Part shown: positions 11,057-22,948 of the stretch, one piece after another
Position numbering within the stretch: position 1 is the first letter of the stretch
How the letters are laid out: every line of letters starts with the position of its first letter
Assembly: GCA_944472155.2 (NCBI GenBank)
Contig: OX235279.1
Coordinates: forward strand, 47,527,564-47,591,563
Direction: 5' to 3'
DNA: 64,000 nt
Origin: Trichobilharzia szidati
Taxonomy: Eukaryota > Platyhelminthes > Trematoda > Strigeidida > Schistosomatidae
Program-made: the position numbers and the translations under genes
The notes under the pieces: model-generated
Seen by the model: the letters and a program-made list of their open reading frames with translations, nothing else
The model's database searches: none
What the model was told of the DNA's origin: nothing

Positions 11057-11288
11057 GTGCGTCGGTGGCATAGCGGTTAGGACGCCCACTGACCATGCAC
11101 ATGGTCCGGGGTTCGATCCCCGGCCGGCGCACTCCTTTACCTCCCTAAGCCAGAAATAATGCTGGTGAAGAGGGAAGGTTGGGCATGAGGTTAGCAACCC
11201 CATCCTGTAAAAATAAACACTGCTACCGAAACTTCAAGCCACAAGCTTGAAGCCCTATGTTCCACTGGGGAACGTGAAGGAAAAAAAT
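11057..11288 (+). mobile_element. SINE-C, near full length
   Basis: tRNA-like head at 11057-11132 with acceptor GTGCGTC/GGCGCAC, A box TGGCATAGCGGTTAGGA and B box GGTTCGATCC. The body ends with a 20-mer at 11247-11266 (TTGAAGCCCTATGTTCCACT) that is identical to the tail of the LINE at 16620-16639. No clear target-site duplication was found. Confidence 0.88.
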
Positions 11289-11486
11289 GCTTGCACAAAG
11301 TTGTAGATTAATTTTTTGCCATACACTGAAACAAAAACAAACACTGAAACACTGTGAAGTTTACATATAAGGCTAATTCATGAATAACTGATTTTAGACG
11401 ATGCAGTGGAATCCAGAACACTCATATTCAGTTTAGACTATATGCTTGATAAAACTAGCTAATTATATGCATGATATGATATTTTT

Positions 11487-11590
11487 GCTGATGGTGGTTC
11501 GCAGTAGAATCCAGGATGCGTACTTCTTAAGACTCGTCATCTGGATGTACCTACATCCCTATTGAGTAATGTCTCCAATCATTTCAAACT
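11487..11590 (-). mobile_element. Sm-alpha-like SINE fragment, broken hammerhead
   Basis: The minus strand keeps GGTACATCCAG, ATGACGA, GTCTTAAGA and ATCCTGGATTC in Sm-alpha order, but the GGAC-GAAA half of the ribozyme core is gone and C3 of CTGANGA is A. No tRNA-like head remains. Confidence 0.7.
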
Positions 11591-11693
11591 CTAAAACGTC
11601 CGATTAATCGAATGAATCATACCATTTTAGAGAGCGAGCAAGAAGTACAGTAAAGATATGCTTTCAATGATTTCATTCTCAATTATATTATTA

Positions 11694-12210
11694 TCATATT
11701 TATTATTGTTTCCTTTAATTCCTAGAGGAACATAGGGCTTCAGCCGTGCGTCTCCATTGCGTTCGGTTCTCTGCTAGAGTTTTCACCTAGCTCCAAGTCT
11801 GCCCACACGTTTTCATCTCCTCTTCACATGACCTCCTCCAAGTCACCCTCACTCTGACGACCAACTCGCCTCTTCCCTTTCGGGTTCCACTCGAGCAATG
11901 GCTTGTCTAGTGATGTCACTTGATGGTTTGTTTCCTCACAGTATGGCCAATCCATCTCCATTTCTTCCTGCCTATTTGTTTCACAATCGGTTCCTGCTGT
12001 GTTGGTTCGCTCCCAGAGATCCCTGTTGCTGATCTTTTCTGGCCATCTGATCTTGAGTATTGAGTGAAGACAACTGTTAATGAAGGTCTGTAGTTTGTTT
12101 GAGATGCTCTTTATGACGCGCTGGCCAAGTCTCTGATCCGTATAGTAGCACTGACTGACTTCACATTGGAGTTGAAAATCCGATTCTTGCTTTGATATCC
12201 TCAATATTTT
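11694..12210 (-). mobile_element. RTE/SR2-like LINE, 3' fragment
   Basis: The minus strand is open for 131 residues (12219-11824). It shows NKLQTFINSCLHSILKIRWP, ISNRDLWERTN, MEMDWPY and WNPKGKRRVG, the C-terminal part of the LINE ORF downstream of the RT catalytic core. The 3' end meets an ATT-rich tail at 11683-11700. 5'-truncated. Confidence 0.88.
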
Positions 12211-12658
12211 CAATAGCAATACAATAACAATTTTTATATATTCGTTTTACAGCTCAACATCAGTAACAAGCATTATTTAATTACATTGCAGAAACTATAG
12301 CTATGGGTTGAAAAGAAACTAGTTTCACCCTTGCATTTAACCAAGGACCTTGTTTTGCTTGTTTTATTTTGGACTTTCCATCGTCTCCTTCATGTTTCTC
12401 TCATCTTGAGCTGCAAAACATTATTTCATTCCTTTTTCTGCTCATCTACTGATCACGTCAGATTTTCCGAGAAAAAGATTATCTGACAAATAGAGCAACC
12501 GTATTTTTTTTTAATTCCCTATAATTTCGGTTACTTTGCTATTTGTGATTGATAATCATCTCTCATCAAACTTGCAAATCTTCATATCATGTTGGGAAAA
12601 TACCATCTCCTTTTAATTTCATCTCTGTCACTATCTTTAATTAAATAACACTTCAAAC

Positions 12659-12885
12659 TATGAGTCAGTGGTTCAGGGGTAAGATGGTCACATGTGCTCC
12701 GGGTTCGATTCCTAGCCGAAAAACGCCAAAATCTTGCCTAACCTACAGTAAGCCAACAAGAGAGGGAAGGTTGGGGCATGGGACTAGCAACCCTGTTCCT
12801 TAAAGGAAACACGAGCGTTACTACAGACACTACAGAGCCTAAAGCCTGTGGAGCCTTATTTTCCACTCGAGACTCACAGGAATGA
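12659..12885 (+). mobile_element. SINE-C variant (Gly-like head)
   Basis: The head GTCAGTGGTTCAGGGGTAAG with B box GGTTCGATTCC is followed by the family body (GAGAGGGAAGGTTGGGGC, GGACTAGCAACCC, AAACACGAGCGTTACT, CCACTCGAGACTCACAGGAAT). Internal decay removes a stable cloverleaf. Confidence 0.75.
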
Positions 12886-12889
12886 AATG

Positions 12890-14560
12890 AAGTGGATGTA
12901 ACTACGCCCACTTGTGAATTGAAAATTTATCAAAAGCCACTGTACAGCTACTGATACTGAAATAATCGAAAAAGATATCTTTACTAGAATTCCATGTTTT
13001 TTTAATGCTCACCACTGAAGAAAATCTGTCAATTTGAGTAGGCGAATACAGTCAACATTGTACGTGTTGCAGCTTCATAAAGTGGTTGGTTTCACTAAGT
13101 TATCTATCATTGACTGGAATATCTACTTTATGTCTATTTCATTTATTTATACACTTCGTTTGTTGTATATTAACCGATAAAGACTGTTTTATTTTGTTAC
13201 TCAATCGTAAATAAGTATTCTGACACCCTTTATCAACATATTGTGGAAAAATTGTGAATATGATGATAATAATAATAGCAATAATTTATTCACATAGGTA
13301 TAATATTTATGTTTGATCCCCTGGGGTACAAATATTCTGGTGACGTATTGATGATGGCAATTGTTTTATCACTAACTATTATTATTATTACTTGTTGATA
13401 TCAAGTTTACTTTAGTAATATTGTCTCACTTCATCATATCGCTAAAAATTACAGAAAAACAACCTCTTCTCCCTCTCCTGCTCCTCCTGCTGCTCATACC
13501 TCGAACATTTTATGTTCTCATTTTTACGATTACTTCTGTTACTCATCCCTACTTTCATCACATGTTCTGTCTTCTAAAAAAGAGACAAAAAAACAACAAG
13601 TGATAATAACAAAAACAGCTTCATCAGTGACTTATTATTACTCATCAATAGTTGATTCCACCAGGTGTCTTGCACATACTAATGTGTACTAACACATACA
13701 CATCATAATCGGGTTGGTTTGACTGCAAAAGATATATTCACTCGCTGAAGTAAGTGATCAGTAAGACTTGTAACCGATAAATTTGGTAATTCCTTGGAGG
13801 TTTTACTCCTCTGTTGTATATAATCCATCTCAAGTTGTTCTGTTTTCTTTTTTCTCTTTCTTTCTATAGATAAAATACAAGTCATCTGCAATAAATAAAC
13901 ACGAATATGAATGACAGGTATGTAAATAATTGCTGTTTTGATGAGACCAGGGCGGGAAAGGGAGAGAGGGGTAAAAGAGGACTGAGAAGAAATGACTGTG
14001 GTGTGCAGAGTGGTGCTTTATTTTCTCTCCAAAAAGTATTATTTCTCTTTTTTCTCTCTCTCTCTTTAAATGTATCTGACTTGTTATTTCTGTGGCCACT
14101 GTCTTTTGTTGTTGTTGTATTTCTAAAGAAACATGATATCGGAATAGAGAGGTATCTTCTAAGGCTAACTGCTTCTGGAAAATAATTCCTTTTTTTTCTG
14201 AGTCTTATGATACAACGGGAATGAGTGTCATTTTATCTCGAATTTATACCTTTGATATTTTTCGCTACCAGTTAACAAATATCTATCAGATATTTACAAT
14301 TTTATCATTTGTTGTGTTCATCTATTAAATGTAGTGTATGGTCAATAAGAGATTGGTTTGATACTCTACGGTTATTTTGACTGACAGGAGGATTTATGCA
14401 CACAAGAATATTTGTGGTACAATAAGACTGTAATCACTACTCTGTGGATTGGTGATGTACCAAATGCGCCAGGCCTCACTTCTTATCAAACGATATTTCC
14501 ACAGCGACCTCAGAATTCTACATCCAACTGCGACATGAACAAGAACAGGTGTTTAGTTGT
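12890..14560. other. AT-rich, microsatellite-bearing, no gene recognised
   Basis: Contains short ATT/AAT tracts, CTC/CTG-rich patches near 13470-13495 and GA-rich sequence near 13945-13990. ORFs here are low complexity and lack domain signatures. Confidence 0.4.
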
Positions 14561-14564
14561 TCAT

Positions 14565-14735
14565 ATATTATTCCTTTACGTTCCCAGTGGAACATAGGAA
14601 TTCAGGCTAGAGACTTGAAGTTTCGGTAGCAACGGTGTTTATCTTTACGGGATTGGGTTGCTAGCCTCATAGCAAACCTTCCCTCATTACCAGTTTTATT
14701 ACTGGTTTAGCGAGGTAAAGCAGTGTGTCAGTGTC
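14565..14735 (-). mobile_element. SINE-C, 5'-truncated
   Basis: Minus-strand family body from TTTACCTCGCTAAACCAG through GGGAAGG, TGCTAGCAACCC-like sequence and ACCG, to GTTCCACTGGGAACGTAAAGG. The tRNA head is lost. Confidence 0.78.
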
Positions 14736-14739
14736 CCAC

Positions 14740-15830
14740 TGATTAATTGCTTCTATTTTAACTTTTTTCGACAATGAAGAGCGGAAAATGGATATGTCAT
14801 ACCATTTGTATTGTAAAACTATTTTTTAAACTGCTAAAACCAGGGGACTACTCAACAACTGCCTGTTTTTTCTCTAAATAACCAGAGGAGTCTTCATTGA
14901 GAAAAGTTTTCATAATGATTTAATCGCTGACTACTGAATACTAAAGAAAACAATAGCCAATTTTTAATTAATACTTTACTAATTAGAACATGAATATAAA
15001 ACGTGGGGATCTGGTGAGGTGTTTTATTTGAGTCCAGACAGTCGTGAACGAATGGCATCAATGTGATCTACATTGTGTCAGTTCAGTCTACGTGAATTGG
15101 GAGATGTATATATTTTTTGTCTTAGATTCTTCCGAAATGCTTTCTTACATTCATCTTCCTTCAGGTAATTCATCCAGAAGTGAATTGTTGTACTCACCTC
15201 AGTAAATTTGACGGTCAATCATACGAATTTTTTCAATTCCTCTGACACCACAAGGTTCTTGCTATTCTTTAAACAGTGGAGTATACCCATTAAATCGTAG
15301 GAAAAACAAAAGAAGGGTTACAGAGAAAAGAGATTTTTCATTTCGAGTAAACTTATTAAAATTTTAAAAAAACCTGACTTTTAACATACCCACTGCTTCT
15401 TATTATAGCTTTCCAGCGTGTTGTTTACACGGAAAATTTTATGAAATATCTGACAAAGTTGAATTAATGTAACAGGCGATCTACCAAATGACCTTGAGCA
15501 ATCAGTCAGAATGAAGAGAAAGTTAAAACATATAAATTTGTTGTTGTTTTTCGTATTTTGTAGTTTTAAATTTAATAAAAAGTCTTATTTACTCTTATAT
15601 GGTCCAAGGCAGTTTCCCGACTTGTCAGTGAGATATCCTTAGGAAAATTCGACAAGTTTCTCCACATATACTGATCAAGATGGTTACTGGTCATTTCGTT
15701 TTGTGACTGGTTTATGGGTTGAACAACCCCAGAATCCTTCTACTGAATTTACATGAGTCCAGGAGGACAGATTTCTGAAGTCACTGAGATCAAACTCTTG
15801 AAAATCTATAGTACTTAAAAATACCAATCA
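14740..15830. other. AT-rich sequence, nothing recognised
   Basis: No coding, tRNA-like or ribozyme signature seen. Lies just left of the inverted-duplication arm. Confidence 0.35.
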
Positions 15831-15835
15831 TCGAA

Positions 15836-16595
15836 GAGGATATTCTTTACTCGATTATTTAGTTTTTTCTAAACTATTATAAATGAAATTGGAGTAGTCA
15901 GCATTTTCATTTTCAGGTAAGTTAGAGCAGAATACAGTTTTTCATTGCATAGAATGAAAATGGGCGTTTAGAAACAATTCTGTCGCAAAATCTGAATCTT
16001 TTTCCTTCAAACTTTATGATACGATCCATTTCATAGTAATGATGATTTCAGTTTATACGTAAATCAAGACTGTGCTGCTATACACTCTGTTGATCAGTTT
16101 TATCAATCAATCAACTTTGGCTTAAATGTCTTTATAAAGTGACTCTAACTTCCCTCAGATATTTTGATTCTTGGGGAGGGATATAAATGCAGACTCAACT
16201 GATTTCAAGTTTTTCACTTAGAAAAAAACTATTTTTTGTCTGCAGCTTATGGTGAAGTGAATGACTGTTAAAATGTGCATTGACATGTATCCTTTTGTAA
16301 CGACAGAAGACAAAAGATTTCGTAACGAAATGTTTATTGAGAATTTGGTATTTGAATATTGAGAATTTACGTACATCTTATCTGCAAATCGTCATTCGCA
16401 CAGATATTCCATTTTGCGCCACTTTTCCCCTTCGTATTGTGTTTCTTTGTCCTCTTTTCGTGTTTCCCATATTTTGCCACAACGCTGGATCATTTCTTCT
16501 CTTTGACGTCGAATATATATCCCTGCTGTTTGATATTTTGATGTCGATGAACGTCTCCTTACATACTACTGATAAATCTTATTAGTAGCACATTG
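15836..16595 (-). repeat. Left arm flank: LTR piece plus adjoining sequence
   Basis: Reverse-complement match to 22145-22880, nearly gap-free and by eye above 90 percent identical. The part at 16330-16590 is the same LTR as at 6620-6929 (TACTGATAAATCTTATTAGTAGCA end). The remainder, 15836-16320, is found only in these two places in the window, so it marks a segmental duplication. Confidence 0.75.
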
Positions 16596-16599
16596 TTGT

Positions 16600-18050
16600 T
16601 ACTATTCCCTACGATTCCGAGTGGAACATAGGGCTTCAACAACACATCCCTACTTCGTCCTGTTTTCTGCCGTCCTCTTCAGCTGGATCCACGATTACCC
16701 ATATTCTGTCGTCTCCTCCTCACACGATCTCCTCCATGTCACCCTCCCACCGACCACCCACTCGTCGCTTCCCATTCGGATTCCATTCGAGCAATGATCT
16801 GGTGTGCGATATCATTCCACTGTCTCCTCAGTGTGTGCCCAATCTATCTCAATTTTCTCCTACACATTTCTTGAGCAATAGGTTCTTGGTTACTTTGTTC
16901 CACTACAGAGTTACTTGTTGATAATTTTTCCTAGCCAGCCGGCCGGCCATTTGATCTTCAGTGTGGAGCCAGGCAGGGAAGTGGGCAGCTGTTGATGAAA
17001 GTCTGTAACCTGTTGGAAATCCTTTTCGTGACACACCAAGTTTCTGATCCGTATAGAAGAACCGACTTCACACTGTTATTGAAAATGCGAATCTTGCTGC
17101 TTATGTTGAGTGCAGAAGATTTCCAAACTGATTTCAAACTAATGAAGACGCATCTTGCCTTTCTGATTCTAACCTTGGCATCTTCGCCCATTCCGTCTGT
17201 AGTTGAGATGACGCTTCCCAGATAAGTGAAGGAGGAGGTAACCCCTGTTAAATCTCTCCCGTTGATGGTGATTGGTGCTGGTTGTTGTTGCTGTTGATTG
17301 GTTATTTTCACCACCTTCGTCTTCTCTGTGTTCACCTGGAGTCCTGTTTCGGCTGCCTCTTCAGCGAGTTTGTTGGTTCTTGCTTGGAAGTCTTCCAGTT
17401 TTTGTGACATTATATATATATATATATATCGTCTGTGAAATGCATATCTACTAGAGTCTTATTACCGGTCGTCCATAGTATTCCTGACTCCTCGCCCCCA
17501 ACAGTCTGGCGCATAACCCAGTCCACTACAATTAAGAATATCGTCGTTGGTGATAACGGGCAGCCAGCTTTTCCTACTCCTGTATTCACTTCGAACACCT
17601 CTCTTAGTTTTCCGTTGTGGACCACTTGACACTTGGCACTGTCATACAGCTTTTGAATGAGGTTGACAAAGACTTGAGGTACACCGTAGTGTTGAAGTAG
17701 CTTCCAAATTACATCTCGGTCTACGCTGTCGAAGGCCTTCTCGAGGTTGATGAGGGAAGTTGAGGTAGCTGTTTGACTGCCATTCTATGCTTTATTCTGT
17801 GAAGATGATGCGTAGAGTTGCAAATTGATCTGCACACGATTTGCCTTTCCTGAATCCAGCTTGTTCCGGGCAGAGTTCTGAATCCAGTGTATCCTTTATT
17901 TTCTCCAGGGTGATGTGACTTTGTATTTTACTTGGCGTGGATAAGAACATGATTCCACGCCAGTTCTTGCGCATGCCTAAGTCGCCCTTTTGGCTAGTGT
18001 GGTGGCTATCTAATTGGTTGTCCATGGTCATTGGTCAGAATCCTGAAAGT
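16600..18050 (-). mobile_element. RTE/SR2-like LINE, 5'-truncated, with TA expansion in the catalytic motif
   Basis: Minus-strand order: RT finger/palm remnants at 18031-17792 (KGDLGMRKNWRGI, EQAGFRKGKSCADQ), then CPLSPTTIFLIVVDWVMRQT (17625-17470), then FTDD at the catalytic site, running into a TA tract (17410-17429) that replaces the usual ICLMS codons. The 150-residue C-terminal frame (17410-16958) has KLAEEAAETGLQVN, FTYLGSVIS and YGSETW. The 3' end carries GTTCCACTCGGAA (16620-16639 region). The frame is broken in several places. Confidence 0.85.
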
Positions 18051-18184
18051 TATCACCATTCTTCAGCTTCATAAAGGTTTACCACATTCTTGGTTTGAAA
18101 ATAATTGTGAAGAGTTTTTATTCTTAGCCAATGTCTTAACCTGTGATCACCACCGGACCTAATCTTTATTACTTTCGTCAAGTG

Positions 18185-18360
18185 TTGGTTTTGCGGGGAT
18201 CTGATTGGTTACAGGATTGATCACGAACTGATATCAGTTAGAGAACTATTGGGAAACCTGGGAATACTGGGCAGCTGTTCCCGTTGTCCTGGTTTGGGAC
18301 TCTTCAGTAGCACGCACCCATTGGGGTTAGAATCATGGACCTTCCGGTTTTTATATATAG
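18185..18360 (-). mobile_element. SINE-B fragment
   Basis: Minus-strand hammerhead-like part with CTGAAGA, GTCC-CAAACCA-GGAC, an inserted AACG, then GGAACAGCTG (about 18267-18315), followed by the tail GTTCTCTAACTGATATCAG. The tRNA-like boxes are largely lost. Confidence 0.68.
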
Positions 18361-18666
18361 ATCACTGGTGTATGTCACTGATCCTAATAATATTACATAG
18401 AAATTGTTTACTAAGCTATAAAGTGGGGCTGAGTAAACTGAGATCAGAAAAAGTAGATCATAATGTCTGTTATCATCTAGTAAGTTACTTCAATGTTGTG
18501 CATAAAAATGGCACTTAAGATATATGAAATATGAAACGCATATAAATCTAGCCTTCTCATAAGTCATGAATTTCCGAAACATAACGCTACTCACAGTGAA
18601 CTCTTAATGTTGGTGTGAAAAGATACTGCTTATAACAGTGTCATCTTTCATCTCCTTTTTTTCATC

Positions 18667-18895
18667 TCTTGTGTTTTGAATGGAACTTCAAGCCTTAGGC
18701 TTTAAAGTTTCAGTTACGATCGTTTTATTTATATGGAGCGGGATCAGTAGCCAGCCCCACAGCAAACCTTTCCTCTTTTCTGGGATTATTACCGGCTGAT
18801 GAACTAGACAAGATTTAAGGGTGGGTGTGTCAGACTAGAATCGAACTTGGACAATTTGTGTGTCTGGGAAGCATTCTTCCACTGCACCAAAGACA
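18667..18895 (-). mobile_element. SINE-C, decayed
   Basis: Minus-strand A-box-like TTTGGTGCAGTGGAAGAATG, B-box-like AGTTCGATTCTAG, then GGAAAGGTTTGCTG and AACTTTAAAGCCTAAGGCTTGAAGTTCC. Recognisable by order and spacing only. Confidence 0.62.
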
Positions 18896-19070
18896 CGCGT
18901 TTCATCTCTACTTTCGTTAATTTTTACAACTACCTTCTTAATGGCATAACTTTGGAACTTTTATTGAGTTGCTTAGTTTGTGGCATGATTTTTGTAGAAA
19001 TGTAGATAACTATAGTTACATATCAACTGATCTTATTTGAATTGATATGCAAAAATCGAAGTCTTATTTT

Positions 19071-19208
19071 AAAACAAGCAATAAAGGTTAATAAAGCAGG
19101 ATTTAATGAATTCATCAAATTTCGGTAGAACTCGTCAGCTGAATACTCTGCATACACGGATATATATACTTTTGAAATTACATTGGGAGATAAGTAAACA
19201 AAGACTAT
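19071..19208 (-). repeat. PLE 3'-region fragment (left half of a site split by CR1)
   Basis: Reverse complement of 29610-29730, which lies 3' of the PLE at 28.0-29.2 kb. It includes the hammerhead-like motif at about 19089-19148 (minus strand: CAG, CTGACGA, CCGAAAT, CTG), identical to the 29.65-kb copy. The other half resumes at 19785 after the CR1 insertion. Confidence 0.78.
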
Positions 19209-19784
19209 ATAATACTACGAAGAACACTGAAGGCTGTAAGTAGGGTCAGTGCTATCCCTTTGACTCAACTAACCGACACTGTTGTCAATAGGCATATGAA
19301 TTCTTGTAAACACTTAGCTAAAGTTATCTTGTCTGATAGTGAACATCTTCTTTATTCACAATTGTTTCCTTGCATCTCTTCGGGTAAGACCAGAAGAAAT
19401 TTCATAAACATTTATGCTCGTACCACAAAATATAGAAATTCGACCGTACCATATTTGGCACGAGTATTGTGTGAGGAGACAAATATCAGAAAAGAACTCT
19501 TACAACTTTTAAATCATTAACTAAACTATAAAATGAAATGATGCATATTATTGCATGTATTATTTGTTATATTATTTATTTATTATTCACTATGACCTAG
19601 CAATGGTGTGACTTTGTTGGGGTTTTTATTTTCTCCTATTAACTATCAATATTTTAACATTTTATACAATTATATAATTATAAACAGAGCTAAACCATTG
19701 CAATATGTAAAAGAAAGGCTGAAAATTCCATGCTGTAAATTGTTATTGTTGTGGAATAAAGTGATTATTATTATTATTATACAT
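19209..19784 (+). mobile_element. CR1/SR1-like LINE, 5'-truncated insertion
   Basis: The frame at 19260-19520 encodes the CR1 C-terminal end: AVSRVSAIPLTQL, HMNSCKHLAKVILSD, GKTRRNFINIYARTTKYR, then STVPYLARVLCEE. A similar frame occurs at 43.8-44.4 kb. The 3' end is GTGGAATAAAG followed by an ATT repeat (19759-19779), typical CR1 tailing. It interrupts a PLE-derived repeat whose uninterrupted form is at 29.58-29.60 kb. Confidence 0.85.
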
Positions 19785-19900
19785 TGAATTAGTCATGCAG
19801 AAAGACAGGTGCGAATGTTTTTCCAGGTCATGTTCAAATAGATAAAGGGAGAGAGAGTATGAGAGATCAAAATTAAGATAAATTGCATTGAAGTCTTACT
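19785..19900 (-). repeat. PLE 3'-region fragment (right half of the split site)
   Basis: Reverse complement of about 29460-29580: TGAATTAGTCATGCAGAAAG, GACAGGTGCGAATG, and AAGGGAGAGAGAG. Joins 19071-19208 across the CR1 insertion. Confidence 0.72.
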
Positions 19901-20650
19901 GATAGCTTTTACATTCTAATATGATACGCCTCTAACATTATTCACTTTCATCCACCAGTGGATTTAAAGCCTAGACGTTAGTGTTTTACAGTGGGTACCA
20001 TACTGTTGAATAGCTAAGTTGCACCCAACCTGTTTATATTTTTCTATTCTCATTAAATTCTACTTACGATGGAAAGAGTATTCGATATTATCATGAGCCA
20101 CCTCAAGTTTCCTCTGACTTCACCAAAAAGTCACAACTTGAGGAAATAAGTATCTGTTATCTGATTCAAAAGTAGTGGCAAACAGCCACAACTGACACTG
20201 GATGACGTTACTGCTACATTTTCACCTGGGCAAATTCTAAGAGATCAGCTTTCACTGAAATAGTTCGGCTGAGATATTATCTCCGCAGCGTTTGATGACT
20301 TAAAGATCTTAAACAGGTGTTAGACTGTAAGCACTTTAAAAAAAAATTAATTTACATTTCTACAGAAAAAAATGTATAGCTCTCCACTGAAGTGCGTGAT
20401 TTTCTTTCCATTCCAGTTACCAGACTCCATAACTTAAGTATAAAAACAAATCCATTATTCGATGACACCTTCTACTGAACGCTTGTGTCAGTTGAATTTC
20501 TTGATGTCGAAAGATGGTTTGAAAAAATCTGTCTGCGTTAAATAGAACTAAATTAAATAATAATCAATCTTTAAATGTACTTTACATGTCATCCACTTAT
20601 TTGAAATATGCAGTTTACCTTTTTAATTGCTCATCGAAGAAAATGAAATA
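19900..20650. other. AT-rich spacer, nothing recognised
   Basis: Right part of the spacer between the two inverted arms. No conserved motif found. Confidence 0.35.
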
Positions 20651-20659
20651 TACACCAAA

Positions 20660-22144
20660 AGAAGATTTATTTTAATGGATTCAAATGGTACCTACTGATT
20701 GGAGGAAAGGCTACCTTATCAAACTACCAGAGAAGACCGACTTAGGCCCCCTCAAGAACTGGAGCGGAATTATGCTCTTGTCCACGCCAGGGGAAATATT
20801 AAGTAGCGTCATTTTTAGGGAGAATAGAAGATCCGCTGCATGCAGAACTCCAACCAGACCAATCTGGATTCAGGAGAATCAGATCGCCTGAAGATAACAT
20901 TGCTGCTTTACCAATCAGTATAAAACAGAGTAAAGAATGATAGTCAGACCTCTATCTCAGTTTCGTCGACTTTAGAAAGACCTTCGACAGACAGCGTTGA
21001 CTGAGAAGTTATCTGGAAACTACTTCAACACTCTAGGGTGCCCCAAATCTCTATCAACTTATATATATATATATAACAATGCCGCAAGGCAGGTGATCGA
21101 CAACGAGAAACTCAGTGAAGCCTTCGAAGTGGGTATAAGAGTAAGACAAGACTGCGTGTTATCACCAACGATGATATTCCTTATTATGTTGGACTGCATT
21201 ATGCGTCAGACTGTGTGTAGGGAGAGAGAAGACATGAATACTCTGGACAGACCAATAAGAAGACTTTAGAAGGTCTGGACTTCGTGGACGACTTATGTCT
21301 CATGTCAAAGAAACCCTAAGACTTACAGGTGAAAATCTACGAATTGACAGAATAAGCAGATAAGATAGGATTCCAGTTGAACATAGAGAAGATAGAGGTT
21401 ATGAAGATAATCAATCAGCAGTGACAACAAACAGCACCACTCACCATCAGCGGAACAGATTCGACAGAGGTTACTTCGTTCAATTATCTAAGAAGCATTG
21501 TTTCAACCACAGTCGGATGACATGGATGAAGATATTAAAGCCAGAATTGGAAAGGCAAGATACGCCTCCATAAATCTGAAATCAGTGTGAAAGTCTTATG
21601 AACTCACTCAGAATAAACAACAAGATTCGGATTCTGTTCAACACAAATGTCAAGTCAGTCAGTCAGTTAGTTAGTGCTTCCATATGGGTCACAAACTTGG
21701 CGCCAGCGTGTCACGGAAAGCATTTCCAACAGTCTAATGCAGACTTCCATCAACAGCTGCGCACTTCACTGCCTGGATCCATAGTGAAGATCAAATGGCC
21801 GGTCGGCTAGCCAGAAAGAATTAGCGACAAGAAACTCTGTAGTGGAACAAACCAACCAAGAACCTATTGCTCAAGAAATGTGTAGGAGAAAGTGGAGATG
21901 GATTGGGCACACACTGAGGAGACAATGAAATGACATCGCGCACCAGATCATTGCTCGAATGGAATCCGAATGGGAAGCGACGAGTGGGTGGTCGGTGGGA
22001 GAGTGACATGGAAGAGATCGTGTGAGGAGAAGAGGAGAGAATATGGGCAATCTCGGGCCCAGCCAAAGATGGCATCAGAAAACAGAACAAGGTGGAGATA
22101 CGTTACTGAAACTTTATGTTCCACTCGGAACCCTAGAGAATAAT
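20660..22144 (+). mobile_element. RTE/SR2-like LINE, 5'-truncated (right arm)
   Basis: Starts in the RT region (VPTDWRKGYLIKLPEKTDLG), then NNAARQVIDNEKLSEAFEVG, CVLSPTMIFLIMLD, FVDDLCLMS at the active site, YLRSIV-like sequence and the WNPNGKRRVGGRW tail near 21960-21990. Frames are interrupted by stops and by TA (21060-21075) and TCAG (21650-21677) expansions. The 3' end at about 22115-22140 holds GTTCCACTCGGAACCC. Its truncation point is close to that of the left-arm copy. Confidence 0.85.
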
Positions 22145-22880
22145 AAAGACAATGTGCTACTGATAATATTTATCAGTAGTATGCAAAGAGACGTTCATTG
22201 GCATCAAAATATCAAATAGCAGCGTTGTAGCAAAACATAGGAGACATGAAAGGAAGACAAAGAAACACAGGGCAGAAGTAGCACAAAGCGGAAGATCTTT
22301 GCAAATGGTGATTTTGAGATAAGATGTACATAATTTCGCTATACAGATATACCGAAATGCCATTAAACATCCCTTTACCGAATCTGTTGTCTTGTACCGT
22401 TACAAAGGGATACATGTCACTGCACTACAATCATTCACTTCACCATAAGCTGCAGACAAAAAATAGTTTTCTTCTAAATGAAAAACTTGAAATCTGCATT
22501 TGAATCTGCATTTATATCGCTCCCCAAGAATCAAAATATCAGAAGGAAGATTAGAGTCACTTTATAAAGACATTCATTAGATCTTTAAGCAAAAGATGAT
22601 TGATTGATAAAACTGATCAACAGAATGTATCGCAACACAGTTTTGATTTACGTATAAACTGAAATCATCATTACTATGAAATGGATCGTATCATAAAGTT
22701 TGAAGGAAAAAGATTCAGATTTTGCGACAGAATTGTTTCTAAACGCCCATTTTCATTCTATGCAATGAAAAACTGTATTCTGCTCTAACTTACCTGAAAA
22801 TGAAAATGGTGACTGCTGTAATTTCATTTAAAATAGTTTAGGAAAAAACTAAATAATTGAGCAAAGAATATCCTTTTTGA
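22145..22880 (+). repeat. Right arm flank: LTR piece plus adjoining sequence
   Basis: Inverted partner of 15836-16595. The LTR part is 22154-22415. The rest (22416-22880) matches the left arm closely, including non-TE sequence such as GCTTATGGTGAAGTGAATGA read on the minus strand. Confidence 0.75.
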
Positions 22881-22904
22881 TAATTTTCTCTTCTGGCTCT
22901 ACAA

Positions 22905-22948
22905 TTATATATATACATATATATATTATATATATATATATATATATC
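22905..22948. repeat. TA-rich microsatellite
   Basis: Mostly TA dinucleotides with one CA and one TT interruption, directly abutting a truncated SINE-B. Confidence 0.9.
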
